35,648 nucleotides of DNA from Candidatus Zixiibacteriota bacterium (GTDB taxonomy: Bacteria; Zixibacteria; MSB-5A5; GN15; FEB-12). The translations under genes and the position numbers were made by a program. Shown piece after piece: positions 15,624 to 23,068 of the stretch. Position 1 is the first letter of the stretch. Each line of letters begins with the position of its first letter. The stretch covers positions 67,566-103,213 of the forward strand of contig JAWXAN010000060.1 in the NCBI GenBank assembly GCA_034439475.1, read 5' to 3'. A model generated the notes under the pieces. The model saw only the letters and a list, made by a program, of their open reading frames with translations. It was not told the DNA's origin and did not search any database.

Positions 15624-16184
15624 TTACCTAGCCTCAACTCCACAATCCGGACAATATCCAAAACTCGAAGAGATTATGCTTTTGCATCCCTTACAAGATC
15701 TCTTGCCCACTGGAACTCCACAAATTGAACACAATTTGTACTGTGAAGTGAACCGACTTCCACAAGACTCGCATACTTGCTCAGGCGCATTAACTTGTTG
15801 ATTCAATTTCGAAATAGGCTCGTCTAAGTGTGCAGTTCCCTCTGGAACCGGTTTGTCTTGCTTTAGACTCTTGAAGAACCTTTTGAGATCAAAACTACTT
15901 CCAATCCAGATCCCAATAACATTCAACGTTGCAAAAAACAATAGAAGAATCCCAGATCCAAATTCTTTGGATTGCATAGCGAAAATGATCACGAGAGTCA
16001 ATCCTACCCACATTACTGTTGCAATCGTCCGCGCAATCCGTTTGTGAGGCTTCGACCAAATCGCAACAATAGTAATTATGCAAATCCCTCCGATTCCAGA
16101 AATGCTTCTGTTCGGCAAAACAATAAGACTAAGAATCATTCCTGCATTTGGAATTGTGCAGATCCAACGAAATAACCTATACAT
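15624..16184 (-). CDS. Membrane protein with two C-terminal zinc ribbons
   Basis: A 186-residue protein of unknown function. The first ~110 residues hold three or four hydrophobic helices (about 12-24, 30-43, 52-70, 78-97). A polar linker follows, and then two zinc ribbons: CESCGSRFTSQYKLCSIC (from about 138) and CKGCKSIISSSFGYCPDC (from about 162), both CX2C-x10-CX2C. The tandem ribbons resemble double zinc ribbons that mediate protein or nucleic-acid contacts, here likely in the cytoplasm on a membrane anchor. AAGGGG lies 11 bases before the ATG, slightly far. The AT-rich composition and position in the tRNA-flanked segment suggest acquisition by transfer. Confidence 0.75.
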   Translation of the reverse strand: MYRLFRWICTIPNAGMILSLIVLPNRSISGIGGICIITIVAIWSKPHKRIARTIATVMWVGLTLVIIFAMQSKEFGSGILLLFFATLNVIGIWIGSSFDLKRFFKSLKQDKPVPEGTAHLDEPISKLNQQVNAPEQVCESCGSRFTSQYKLCSICGVPVGKRSCKGCKSIISSSFGYCPDCGVEAR

Positions 16185-16229
16185 TGAATATATAGCCCCT
16201 TAGAAATCTGTAGAAGAGATATGTAAACA

Positions 16230-16723
16230 TCATCGCTTTTTCTGTGACACAGATTGCTGTAAGTAGTTATTTGCTATCAAATCTGCTGCTATGGCAGTCT
16301 CTGAACTACGGTCATGGTGGAAATATTGAACACTCTCGTACCGACTTTCCAACGCTTTTACTTTATCGAAATACGGCTTTAGATTTGCTGCCTTTAGTCG
16401 ATACACTCCGTTCAGATGACGTATGACTAGTTGACTATCCATCCAGACCTCTATCTCTTTCCTACAGTATGATGAGGCATTGTCGAGCGCATAAATGAGT
16501 CCAGAGTATTCGGCTTCATTTACACTCATTTCACCTAAATACTTACCAGATTCATGCAATTTATTTTTGAGATCTTTACTCCCATTGAGATAGAGAACAC
16601 CACAGGCCGCCTTACCAAACTACTCCTTCCAGCGACATTAGCATCTGGAACTCGACAGCACGCATCACATACTACAATAAGCTTGGTTATTTTTACATTT
16701 GTAGATAGATTAGCGCTGTCCAG
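16230..16723 (-). pseudogene. Frameshifted RNase HI-like gene
   Basis: An RNase H fold is spread over two frames. The first frame reads KITKLIVVCDACCRVPDANVAG (about 16690-16625; the Asp would be the first catalytic carboxylate). The second picks up at about 16619 with GKAACGVLYLNGSKDL and continues KYLGEMSVNEAEYSGL (Glu), VWMDSQLVIRHL (Asp) and HHDRSSETAIAADLIAN (last Asp) to the stop at 16230. A single -1 shift near 16617-16625 would join them. The 5' end is also irregular: AAGGAG lies 6 bases before a CTG, with no ATG, GTG or TTG in the first frame. Either it is decayed, or there is an indel error or a programmed frameshift with an odd start. A TTG at 16559 opens the longest intact frame (109 residues), which lacks the first strand. 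Confidence 0.6.
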
Positions 16724-16778
16724 AAGTTACTCCTTCTTTCGTGCATTTTCAGTCGAAAAATAAGCCGTAAAAGCTCGA

Positions 16779-16796
16779 AATAAAAATGGTCGGAGC
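16779..16796 (-). repeat. Proximal copy of the direct repeat, overlapping the tRNA-Pro(GGG) 3' end
   Basis: The plus strand AATAAAAATGGTCGGAGC covers part of the acceptor stem, discriminator, CCA and 8 downstream bases. It matches 15592-15609 with one difference (16788 versus 15601), which lies exactly in the CCA: CCA here, CTA in the distal copy. The tRNA 3' end is the commonest integration site of tyrosine recombinase elements. Confidence 0.65.
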
Positions 16797-16862
16797 GACC
16801 CGATTTGAACGGGCGACCTCTCGCACCCCAAGCGAGTGCGCTACCAACTGCGCCACGCTCCG
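16787..16862 (-). tRNA. tRNA-Pro (anticodon GGG), CCA encoded
   Basis: The cloverleaf is on the minus strand: acceptor CGGAGCG/CGCTCCG, D arm GGCGC...GCGC, anticodon stem CTCGC/GCGAG with loop TTGGGGT giving GGG, and T arm CGCCCGTTCAAATCGGGTC. The discriminator A is followed by an encoded CCA, unlike the other two tRNAs here. It reads CCC/CCU codons. It lies 76 bases past the MerR stop and could be on that transcript; I saw no convincing promoter of its own. Confidence 0.95.
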
Positions 16863-16938
16863 ACAGCATACTTTCCTGCTTTCATAACGCGTCACCAGCG
16901 TGTTACGTTTTCCAAAGTAGACACGAACCAAGCTGATT

Positions 16939-17289
16939 TCAAGGGAAAAGTTTGAGCAAATCCGCCACGTCTTTGCGGACTTTTCCGATAAGCGTTCGAA
17001 CACGGGCTTTGGAACTAATCTCGGTTGATTCCTCGCTTGAGCGTTTAAGCATCAGTTTTGCTCGCGTTCCATCGATGGTTAGCTTTTCTGTTTTGCGTAG
17101 ATGATTGATTCGATTTATCAGTTCGATATCATGGGCTGTGTAGAGCCTGCTTCCACCCCGGTTCTTGCGCGGTTTGAGCGTCGGAAATTCTTTTTCCCAG
17201 AACCTGAGGACATAGGCCTCAAGACCAGTAATTTTTGCGACATCGCTTATTGAATAAAAGCGTTTGTCTTCGGTAGCAATTTTTGTCAT
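16939..17289 (-). CDS. MerR family transcriptional regulator
   Basis: A ~116-residue DNA-binding protein. Residues about 12-75 are the MerR winged helix-turn-helix: YSISDVAKITGLEAYVLRFWEKEF, then RGGSRLYTAHDIELINRINHL. The rest is a short helical region with basic residues and no cysteine effector site, like the small MerR proteins that lie near lipid and tRNA genes in many bacteria. The ATG at 17289 is preferred because AGG lies 6 bases upstream; an ATG two codons earlier (17295) is too close to it. It follows gpsA by 26 bases, in the same operon. Its target cannot be read. Confidence 0.88.
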   Translation of the reverse strand: MTKIATEDKRFYSISDVAKITGLEAYVLRFWEKEFPTLKPRKNRGGSRLYTAHDIELINRINHLRKTEKLTIDGTRAKLMLKRSSEESTEISSKARVRTLIGKVRKDVADLLKLFP

Positions 17290-17315
17290 GACCATCCTGT
17301 GAATAAGAAAGTTTG

Positions 17316-18323
17316 TTACTGCCAGATTTCTGCTTTAAGTGCGCGTCCCATGAGGTCAGCCACGGCTTCAGCCGCAGGTTTTGCTTCAAAGAGCACCCTA
17401 TACATTTCGTTAGTGATAGGCATCTCCACCTTTTCGCGCTGTGCCAACTGATAGGCCGACCTCGCCGTTTCCACGCCTTCAGCAACCATAGTCATTGAAG
17501 ATAAAATCTTCGCCAGTTGTTCTCCTTTGCCGATCCGGAAACCCAAGGTTCTGTTTCTGCTCTTTAGCGAAGAACATGTTGTAACCAGGTCACCAATCCC
17601 TGACAAACCCGCAAAGGTTGCAGCCTGAGCACCGAGTGTTGTTCCAAGACGCGTCATTTCTGCCAGACCGCGCGTTATCAATGCGCCTTTTGTATTATCA
17701 CCTAAATGTAATCCATCGACGATGCCTGCCGCAATAGCGATTATATTTTTAAGCGACCCGCCCAACTCGACTCCAATTAAGTCTTCGCTCCCGTAAACGC
17801 GGAAATTTCCTATGCTGAAGACGCTCTGGATATGGCCAACAAACTCCCGCGAGACCCCAGCGGCCACAACAGTAGTTGGCATGCCAGAACTGACCTCCTC
17901 GGCAAGTGAGGGCCCGGAGAGTGTCGCAATAAACTCCGCTGGAAAAAATGTTTCGTCGGCGATAACTTCTGACATACGTTTGAGCGAGCCAGCCTCAATT
18001 CCTTTGGCCAAATTTAAGATGCGACATGGAGAATCCAGGCTGGCGGCGACCGCCCGAATGACTGGCCGGAGATACTGTGAAGGGGTGGCAAGGACTATCA
18101 AATCGGCTCGGTTTATAGTAGATGGAATGTCCTGCGATAAGCTAATCAAAGAGGACAGAGGGCGTTCGCCTACTTGTTCGAATGGTCTTCCAGTTTTCTG
18201 CAAAGATTCAAAATCGCGGGTATCATGCGCCCAAAGCCTTATTCTATGCCCGGCGCCGTCCAACAGTCCGGCAATTGCCCGTCCCCACGAACCCGCTCCA
18301 CATATGGCAATAGTCTCAGGCAT
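17316..18323 (-). CDS. gpsA: Glycerol-3-phosphate dehydrogenase [NAD(P)+]
   Basis: A 335-residue cytoplasmic enzyme reducing dihydroxyacetone phosphate to sn-glycerol-3-phosphate, the backbone for phospholipids. The Rossmann motif AICGAGSWGRAIAGLL is near the N-terminus. NLAKGIE, ATLSGPSLAEEV, VELGGSLKNIIAIAAGIVDGL and GLSGIGDLVTTCSS are family hallmarks. The ATG at 18323 overlaps the end of plsY by 8 bases (ATGCCTGA), with AGAGAA upstream; the longer frame to 18392 adds residues unlike the family. Coupling with plsY is logical because PlsY uses the product. Confidence 0.96.
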   Translation of the reverse strand: MPETIAICGAGSWGRAIAGLLDGAGHRIRLWAHDTRDFESLQKTGRPFEQVGERPLSSLISLSQDIPSTINRADLIVLATPSQYLRPVIRAVAASLDSPCRILNLAKGIEAGSLKRMSEVIADETFFPAEFIATLSGPSLAEEVSSGMPTTVVAAGVSREFVGHIQSVFSIGNFRVYGSEDLIGVELGGSLKNIIAIAAGIVDGLHLGDNTKGALITRGLAEMTRLGTTLGAQAATFAGLSGIGDLVTTCSSLKSRNRTLGFRIGKGEQLAKILSSMTMVAEGVETARSAYQLAQREKVEMPITNEMYRVLFEAKPAAEAVADLMGRALKAEIWQ

Positions 18324-18966
18324 GACCATTTCTCTTTTCATATTTCGAGCTAAGCGAGAATCTGCTTTCCGTGCCCGAGGCAAGCCGGACAATATTTTCG
18401 CGGTGGGTGTATACGATCAGCAAAGCGAGGGCTATGGATAGATAGATGTAGACCGATGCGATAGGCATCGCGAAAATAAATTTCTGAATGAGCAGGGTCA
18501 CGACAAGACAGATCCCCCCGAGAAGCGACCCAAGCGAGATATAGTGAGTGAGGGCGACGATAACAATAAACACCGTTAGCGCGACCAGCGCCTGCGCAGG
18601 CACAAGGGCAAAAAGAACGCCAAGCGCCGTATTCACACCCTTTCCTCCGCGGAAGGCCAGATACACTGGGAAAATGTGGCCAAGAACCGCAGATAAGGCG
18701 CACAAGACTAGAAAAATATCTCGATCCATAAATGTTTGATTAAATGCACGGGCTATCATTATCGCCGCTATACCCTTGCTTATATCCAGAATGTAGACCC
18801 AGATGGCGACTTTAGGTCCGGCAACACGCCAGACATTTGTCGCGCCGATATTTCCGGAGCCCAGCGCACGGATGTCTGTTATTCCGCGGGACTTGGCAAT
18901 AAGCAGTCCAAATGGAATCGCGCCGAGAAGGTATGCGAGGAGGATGGGGATTATTATATCAAGCAT
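18316..18966 (-). CDS. plsY: Glycerol-3-phosphate acyltransferase PlsY
   Basis: A 216-residue inner-membrane enzyme that acylates glycerol-3-phosphate from acyl-phosphate. Visible family motifs are GSGNIGATNVWRVAG and FRGGKGVNTALGV, among about six or seven hydrophobic helices, and a basic tail. The start at 18966 (MLDIIIPILLAYLLGAIPFG) fits the family; another ATG at 18996 would add ten residues, and neither has a strong ribosome site. The C-terminal coding end overlaps gpsA by 8 bases. It follows a small membrane protein gene. Confidence 0.94.
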   Translation of the reverse strand: MLDIIIPILLAYLLGAIPFGLLIAKSRGITDIRALGSGNIGATNVWRVAGPKVAIWVYILDISKGIAAIMIARAFNQTFMDRDIFLVLCALSAVLGHIFPVYLAFRGGKGVNTALGVLFALVPAQALVALTVFIVIVALTHYISLGSLLGGICLVVTLLIQKFIFAMPIASVYIYLSIALALLIVYTHRENIVRLASGTESRFSLSSKYEKRNGHA

Positions 18967-19009
18967 CGGTATGAATTCACCACCTATGTGCCCCATTCAA
19001 CGGGTGTAT

Positions 19010-19480
19010 CTATTCTGTCATTATCGTGTCAGTTACCGTTGTCAAGTCGGACGACAGAGCCGTATCAGGCATTTCCGTAGCGGGCCACTCGCTCTGCAAC
19101 CCAGGAAAGTAGCTTGTCATGGCATTTACCGCAGTATTGACATCGGCGCTGTCGATGTGCTTATCCAAGAATATGACCTGCATCTTCTGCATGAAAGCTG
19201 TGTATCTTTCGTCAGAGAGCAAATGCTCTTCCTTTTGTAATTTCTCGCTAAAGCTGGTAGTCAATCTGTCGAAAGCAACGCTGTCAACAGCAAGCGTTGA
19301 ATCAGATAATACGTTTTGTTTGAATTTCGAGATTCCCACGACGGTAGCAATACGGACAATATCGTCCCTGAAGATAACACAACTGCCGATGAGAATAATC
19401 ATCAGAACAATAAATGCGGTTGCGACAATTAGCACAATTTTCTTGGTCGAACTCATTCCGCCAGCTTGTAGTTCACTCAT
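19010..19480 (-). CDS. Hypothetical single-span membrane protein
   Basis: A 156-residue protein with a short cytoplasmic start, one transmembrane helix at about 14-33 (IVLIVATAFIVLMIILIGSC) and a mostly helical, acidic extracytoplasmic domain (about 40-156). I recognise no family. GAGG lies 4 bases before the ATG. A promoter is visible 70 bases upstream and plsY follows closely, so it leads the plsY-gpsA-merR operon. It may be a membrane partner for lipid synthesis, but nothing in the sequence proves that. Confidence 0.75.
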   Translation of the reverse strand: MSELQAGGMSSTKKIVLIVATAFIVLMIILIGSCVIFRDDIVRIATVVGISKFKQNVLSDSTLAVDSVAFDRLTTSFSEKLQKEEHLLSDERYTAFMQKMQVIFLDKHIDSADVNTAVNAMTSYFPGLQSEWPATEMPDTALSSDLTTVTDTIMTE

Positions 19481-19549
19481 CTTTCCTCATCTTTGCTTTG
19501 GCATATGCGTGTGCCTTCACGATTATGTTTGACTCTGTGCAACCAATTC

Positions 19550-19577
19550 AATATATAAGTTTGGGTCGTAAATCCAA
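19550..19577 (-). promoter_or_regulatory. Sigma70-type promoter of the plsY-gpsA operon
   Basis: TTGGAT (19577-19572), 16-base spacer, TATATT (19555-19550). It lies directly after the rplQ terminator and about 65 bases before the first ATG of the next operon, where a promoter is required. Confidence 0.5.
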
Positions 19578-19590
19578 TACTATTGCACAT

Positions 19591-19625
19591 AAAAGAAAAC
19601 CCGTCTTTCCTTGCGAAAAGACGGG
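19591..19625 (-). terminator. Rho-independent terminator after rplQ
   Basis: The minus strand reads CCCGTCTTT-TCGCAAGG-AAAGACGGG followed by TTTTCTTTT: a perfect 9-bp stem with an 8-base loop and T-run, 26 bases past the rplQ stop. It closes the ribosomal supercluster. Confidence 0.92.
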
Positions 19626-19651
19626 TAAAATTGTCAAAGTATTGTTTTCAG

Positions 19652-20125
19652 TCAAGCCGATTTGCTTGCCGCCTTCTTGGCTGTCTTTTTGGGAGCGGTA
19701 GCGCTGGCTGCGGCTTCAGACTTGGCCTCTTTCTTGGTCTTTTTGACTTTGGGGTCAATCGGGGCAGGCTTTTCAATCATCAGTTCGATGATGGCCATAT
19801 CGGAGCCGTCGCCTCGTCGCACACCGGCTTTAATTACACGGGTGTAGCCCGATGTTCTGTTGCCAAGTTTAGGAATTATTTCCTCATAGAAACGGGTGAA
19901 GGACTCGCGGGTGCGAAGCACCTGCGCGACCCGTCTTTTGGATGCGAGAGTGTCTTCCTTGCCGATTGTTATAAGGCGATCCATCACCGGCCGAAGGGCT
20001 TTCGCCTTGGTCTCGGTTGTCTTGATAATCCGATGAAGCAAAAGCGAAGCCGCCATATTGGAGAGCATAGCTTCGCGATGCGGCTTGGTTTTATTCAGTT
20101 TCCTGACTTTGTCTTGGTGTCGCAT
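19652..20125 (-). CDS. rplQ: Ribosomal protein L17, long C-terminal tail
   Basis: A 157-residue L17 of the large subunit, near the peptide exit. The core MRHQDKVRKLNKTKPHREAML and the RTRESFTRFYEEIIPKLGNR to IIELMIE region are clear. Residues about 121-157 are an Ala/Lys-rich tail (KKTKKEAKSEAAASA...KKTAKKAASKSA), where E. coli L17 has 127 residues in total. It lies 15 bases after rpoA and ends the alpha operon. Confidence 0.97.
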   Translation of the reverse strand: MRHQDKVRKLNKTKPHREAMLSNMAASLLLHRIIKTTETKAKALRPVMDRLITIGKEDTLASKRRVAQVLRTRESFTRFYEEIIPKLGNRTSGYTRVIKAGVRRGDGSDMAIIELMIEKPAPIDPKVKKTKKEAKSEAAASATAPKKTAKKAASKSA

Positions 20126-20140
20126 GATTGGTCTTCTACC

Positions 20141-21124
20141 TTACCTTTTTTGAGCTTCAAGGAAGGATGAGATGTCCATTCCAAACCCAAGATTCATATC
20201 TTCTAACAATGCGCCGATCTCGTTAAGTGACTTGCGGCCAAAGTTGCGGTACTTGAGCATTTCCGGTTCAGATTTTGTCACCAATTCGCCCAAGGTCTGA
20301 ATATTGGCGGCGCGCAGACAGTTTGAGGAACGAACCGAGAGTTCAAGTTCTTCCACACGGGTCTTGAGAAGATTTCGCACGCGAAGGACTTCCTCATCTT
20401 CAGCCGGGGATTCTACGACCATGACTTCTTCGTCCAGATGGATAAACAGTTGCAAATGGTCTTTCATCAATTTGGCGGCGTAGCTGAGGGCGTCTTCTGG
20501 GGTAATAGCCCCGTTGGTGGTAATTTCCGTAATGAGGCGATCGTAGTCGGTCTTTTGACCGAGACGTGTGTTTTCAATCTGATAGCTGACTTTGGTGACT
20601 GGCGAGAAAAGGGAATCAATAAATATTGTTCCGACAGGAGCATCGGGGCGCTTATTCTGGTCGGCAATAAAATAACCGCGGCCAGCATCGACATCGATTT
20701 CCATATTGAAATCAATATCATCGGTTAACTCGCAGATAACCTGATCGGGATTCAAAATTTCAATTTCGGCATTGCTCTCGAACATACCGGCGGTGACTTT
20801 TCCTTTTTTCGTTGCATGGAGACGAAGCGTGCGCATTTCATCGGCATGAAGACGAAAAACCATTGTCTTCAAATTGAGCACAATATTGGTCACATCGTCG
20901 TAGACTCCCGGCACGGTGGAAAACTCGTGGAGATTTCCTCTGATGCGCATGGAGACAACCGCGGCTCCTTGAATCGACGACAGCAAAATGCGTCGCAGAC
21001 AGTTTCCGAGTGTTACACCATAGCCGCGCTCCAGCGGTTCGACGGTGAATCGGGAAAAATTAGCATTAGCCGAGGAGTGGTCGCTGACGACTTCGCGCGG
21101 CATTGTCAATGGCTTCCATTTCAT
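20141..21124 (-). CDS. rpoA: RNA polymerase alpha subunit
   Basis: A 327-residue alpha subunit, the normal length. The N-terminal assembly domain carries FTVEPLERGYGVTLGNCLRRILLSS and HEFSTVPGVYDDVTNIVLNLK. The C-terminal DNA-binding domain (about 255-327) carries VEELELSVRSSNCLRAANI and KYRNFGRKSLNEI, contacting promoters and activators. It lies between rpsD and rplQ in the alpha operon as in most bacteria. Confidence 0.98.
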   Translation of the reverse strand: MKWKPLTMPREVVSDHSSANANFSRFTVEPLERGYGVTLGNCLRRILLSSIQGAAVVSMRIRGNLHEFSTVPGVYDDVTNIVLNLKTMVFRLHADEMRTLRLHATKKGKVTAGMFESNAEIEILNPDQVICELTDDIDFNMEIDVDAGRGYFIADQNKRPDAPVGTIFIDSLFSPVTKVSYQIENTRLGQKTDYDRLITEITTNGAITPEDALSYAAKLMKDHLQLFIHLDEEVMVVESPAEDEEVLRVRNLLKTRVEELELSVRSSNCLRAANIQTLGELVTKSEPEMLKYRNFGRKSLNEIGALLEDMNLGFGMDISSFLEAQKR

Positions 21125-21154
21125 AAATTTCCAACCTCTTATCAGGAATTTGCG

Positions 21155-21781
21155 TTACTTGGAGTAGAGCTCCACGATCAACTGCTCGTTTGCCATAAGC
21201 GGAATTTCTGAGCGCTTTGGAATGTCGAGGAGTTCCCCTTCCAGCGATGCCTTATTCAAGCGCAACCACGGATATTCCGCTCCGCGTCCAACCTTGAGCG
21301 AGGCATGAATAAGGTCAAGATTCTTTGAACTGTCTTTGACCCGGATAAGCTGACGCGGCTTGACCTGATACGATGGAATATCAACCAGCGCACCATCGAC
21401 GAGGATATGACGATGGCGGATAAGCTGACGCGCCGCTTTGCGTGATGAAGCAAATCCGAGCCGGTGGACGATATTATCAAGACGCAGCTCCAAGAATTGA
21501 ACCAGGGCCTCGCCGGTGATACCGGACTTGGCGTCGGCATGCTCGAAGTAGTTACGGAACTGCTTTTCAAGCACGCCATAGATTCTTCTCACCTTTTGTT
21601 TTTCCCGCAACTGTAGACCGTAGTTTGAGACTTTTCGTCTCATATTCTGGCCATGCTGACCGGGAGGATATTGTCGTCTTTCAATCGCGCATTTGTCAGA
21701 AAAGCAGCGGGAGCCTTTGAGAAAAAGCTTCTCACCTTCCCGGCGGCACAATCTGCAGTTTGCTTCAGTGTAACGGGCCAT
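21155..21781 (-). CDS. rpsD: Ribosomal protein S4
   Basis: A 208-residue small-subunit assembly protein; in many bacteria it represses its own operon. It is the zinc-binding form, with Cys9, Cys12, Cys26 and Cys31. An S4 RNA-binding domain ([34 protein letters not shown]) is at about 97-130. It lies between rpsK and rpoA; no pseudoknot-type control site was identified. Confidence 0.98.
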   Translation of the reverse strand: MARYTEANCRLCRREGEKLFLKGSRCFSDKCAIERRQYPPGQHGQNMRRKVSNYGLQLREKQKVRRIYGVLEKQFRNYFEHADAKSGITGEALVQFLELRLDNIVHRLGFASSRKAARQLIRHRHILVDGALVDIPSYQVKPRQLIRVKDSSKNLDLIHASLKVGRGAEYPWLRLNKASLEGELLDIPKRSEIPLMANEQLIVELYSK

Positions 21782-21819
21782 CTATTCTCCTACTATCAAT
21801 ACAAAAATATTCATCATAC

Positions 21820-22212
21820 TTAGACACGGCGGCGTTTGGGTGGGCGGCAACCGTTGTGAGCAATCGGCGTGACATCTTTGATCAACGTAATCTCGAGTCC
21901 TGCGGCAGAGAGCGAGCGGATTGCGGCTTCGCGCCCTGCGCCCGGTCCTTTGACCCAAACTTCAACCCGTCGCAAGCCAAGATCAATCGCTTCTTTGGCG
22001 GCTGTTCCCGCTGCGGTTTGGGCGGCGAAAGGAGTCGATTTTTTTGAACCCTTGAAGCCGGCCTTGCCAGCGGTTCCCCACGAGATCGTACGGCCTTGCA
22101 TATCGGCGACGGTAATGATAGTGTTGTTGAAAGTCGCCTTGACATGGACGATTCCATTCGATTCAACACGTCCGACTCTTTTTTTAGTTCGCTTCTTTTT
22201 GGGTTCTGCCAC
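21820..22212 (-). CDS. rpsK: Ribosomal protein S11
   Basis: A 130-residue small-subunit platform protein contacting mRNA near the E site. [23 protein letters not shown] and [17 protein letters not shown] are family hallmarks, and the C-terminal [15 protein letters not shown] is the usual basic end. The order rpsM-rpsK-rpsD-rpoA-rplQ is canonical. Confidence 0.98.
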   Translation of the reverse strand: MAEPKKKRTKKRVGRVESNGIVHVKATFNNTIITVADMQGRTISWGTAGKAGFKGSKKSTPFAAQTAAGTAAKEAIDLGLRRVEVWVKGPGAGREAAIRSLSAAGLEITLIKDVTPIAHNGCRPPKRRRV

Positions 22213-22239
22213 GAATATCCTCTATCTTTATTTTATCTT

Positions 22240-22626
22240 TTACGTCTTTGAGGCTGGTTTCTTCTTCAACCCGCCAATTGACCGTCTTGGTCCCTTACGC
22301 GTGCGCGCATTTGTTTTAGTCCTCTGTCCGCGTACCGGAAGTCCGCGGCGATGGCGGAGTCCGCGATACGAGCCGATATCAATAAGGCGTTTGATATGCA
22401 TGGACACTTGTCCACGCAACGCGCCCTCGACACTGACATCGCTTTCGATGACTGAGCGAAGTTTTGCAACTTCATCGTCGTGCAGCTTATGCACACGGGT
22501 GTCAGCGCTGATACCAGTCTTGCTAAGTATCTGCTGAGCTATATACGGACCAATGCCAAAGATATACTGCAAACCGATTTCAATTCGCTTATCTTTGGGC
22601 AGGTCAACACCGGCAATACGAGCCAA
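22240..22626 (-). CDS. rpsM: Ribosomal protein S13, TTG start
   Basis: A 128-residue head protein of the small subunit contacting tRNA and L5. The family N-terminus [20 protein letters not shown] begins at a TTG (22626), with AAGGAG exactly 7 bases upstream. A GTG two codons earlier (22632) lies too near that site, so TTG is the better start. [23 protein letters not shown] at the C-terminus is typical. Confidence 0.97.
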   Translation of the reverse strand: MARIAGVDLPKDKRIEIGLQYIFGIGPYIAQQILSKTGISADTRVHKLHDDEVAKLRSVIESDVSVEGALRGQVSMHIKRLIDIGSYRGLRHRRGLPVRGQRTKTNARTRKGPRRSIGGLKKKPASKT

Positions 22627-22694
22627 AGGCACTCTCCTTTATCTCAACATTCATAATCGTTCTTCCTGTGTCAGAATAATTCTGTATCAAATTC

Positions 22695-22811
22695 TTACCC
22701 TTGACGCTGTTTGTGGCTTGGGTTCTTCGAGCAGATAATCCGCAAGACACCGCGGCGGCGAATCAACTTGCAGTGTTCGCAACGCTTTTTTATCGAGGAC
22801 TTAATCTTCAT
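22695..22811 (-). CDS. rpmJ: Ribosomal protein L36
   Basis: A 38-residue protein. The zinc site is Cys11, Cys14, Cys27 and His33 (CEHC...[14 protein letters not shown]). The first residues [15 protein letters not shown] match the zinc-binding L36. It lies 28 bases after the infA stop, before the alpha operon. Confidence 0.97.
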   Translation of the reverse strand: MKIKSSIKKRCEHCKLIRRRGVLRIICSKNPSHKQRQG

Positions 22812-22839
22812 ACAAGACGCTTTCTGAGCAACTCATTCA

Positions 22840-23058
22840 TTATTTATATCTATACGTGATACGGCCGCGCGACAGGTCATACGGGGACAATTCCAATGTC
22901 ACCTTATCGCCGGGAAGTATCTTAATAAAATTCATTCGCATCTTACCTGAGATATGGGCTAAAACGACATGACCGTTATCCAACTCCACCCGAAACATCG
23001 CATTGGGTAGAGGCTCTACAACTTTGCCTTCAACGGTAATCGTTTCTTCTTTGGCCAT
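22840..23058 (-). CDS. infA: Translation initiation factor IF-1
   Basis: A 72-residue OB-fold protein that binds the A site of the small subunit during initiation. [45 protein letters not shown] and the C-terminal [12 protein letters not shown] are nearly universal in the family. It lies 10 bases after map and 28 before rpmJ, the usual order. Confidence 0.98.
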   Translation of the reverse strand: MAKEETITVEGKVVEPLPNAMFRVELDNGHVVLAHISGKMRMNFIKILPGDKVTLELSPYDLSRGRITYRYK

Positions 23059-23068
23059 ACTCTCCTTT

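Larger units (their letters stand above)
15610..16778. mobile_element. Putative remnant of an element integrated at tRNA-Pro(GGG)
   Basis: The segment is bounded by the direct repeat at 15592-15609 and its partner inside the tRNA 3' end at 16779-16796. It holds a zinc-ribbon membrane protein and a broken RNase HI-like gene, both absent from typical housekeeping neighbourhoods. Hand counts on sampled 60-base lines gave about 33-43% GC inside versus about 45-55% in flanking genes. No integrase, transposase or terminal inverted repeat is present, so if this was an element it is now a remnant. The repeat is seen; integration is inference. Confidence 0.4.

Noticed and set aside
22672-22684. Small palindrome CAGAATAATTCTG between rpmJ and rpsM, as a possible alpha-operon control site
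   Set aside because: Only five or six pairs with a tiny loop; no pseudoknot resembling the S4 site could be drawn.
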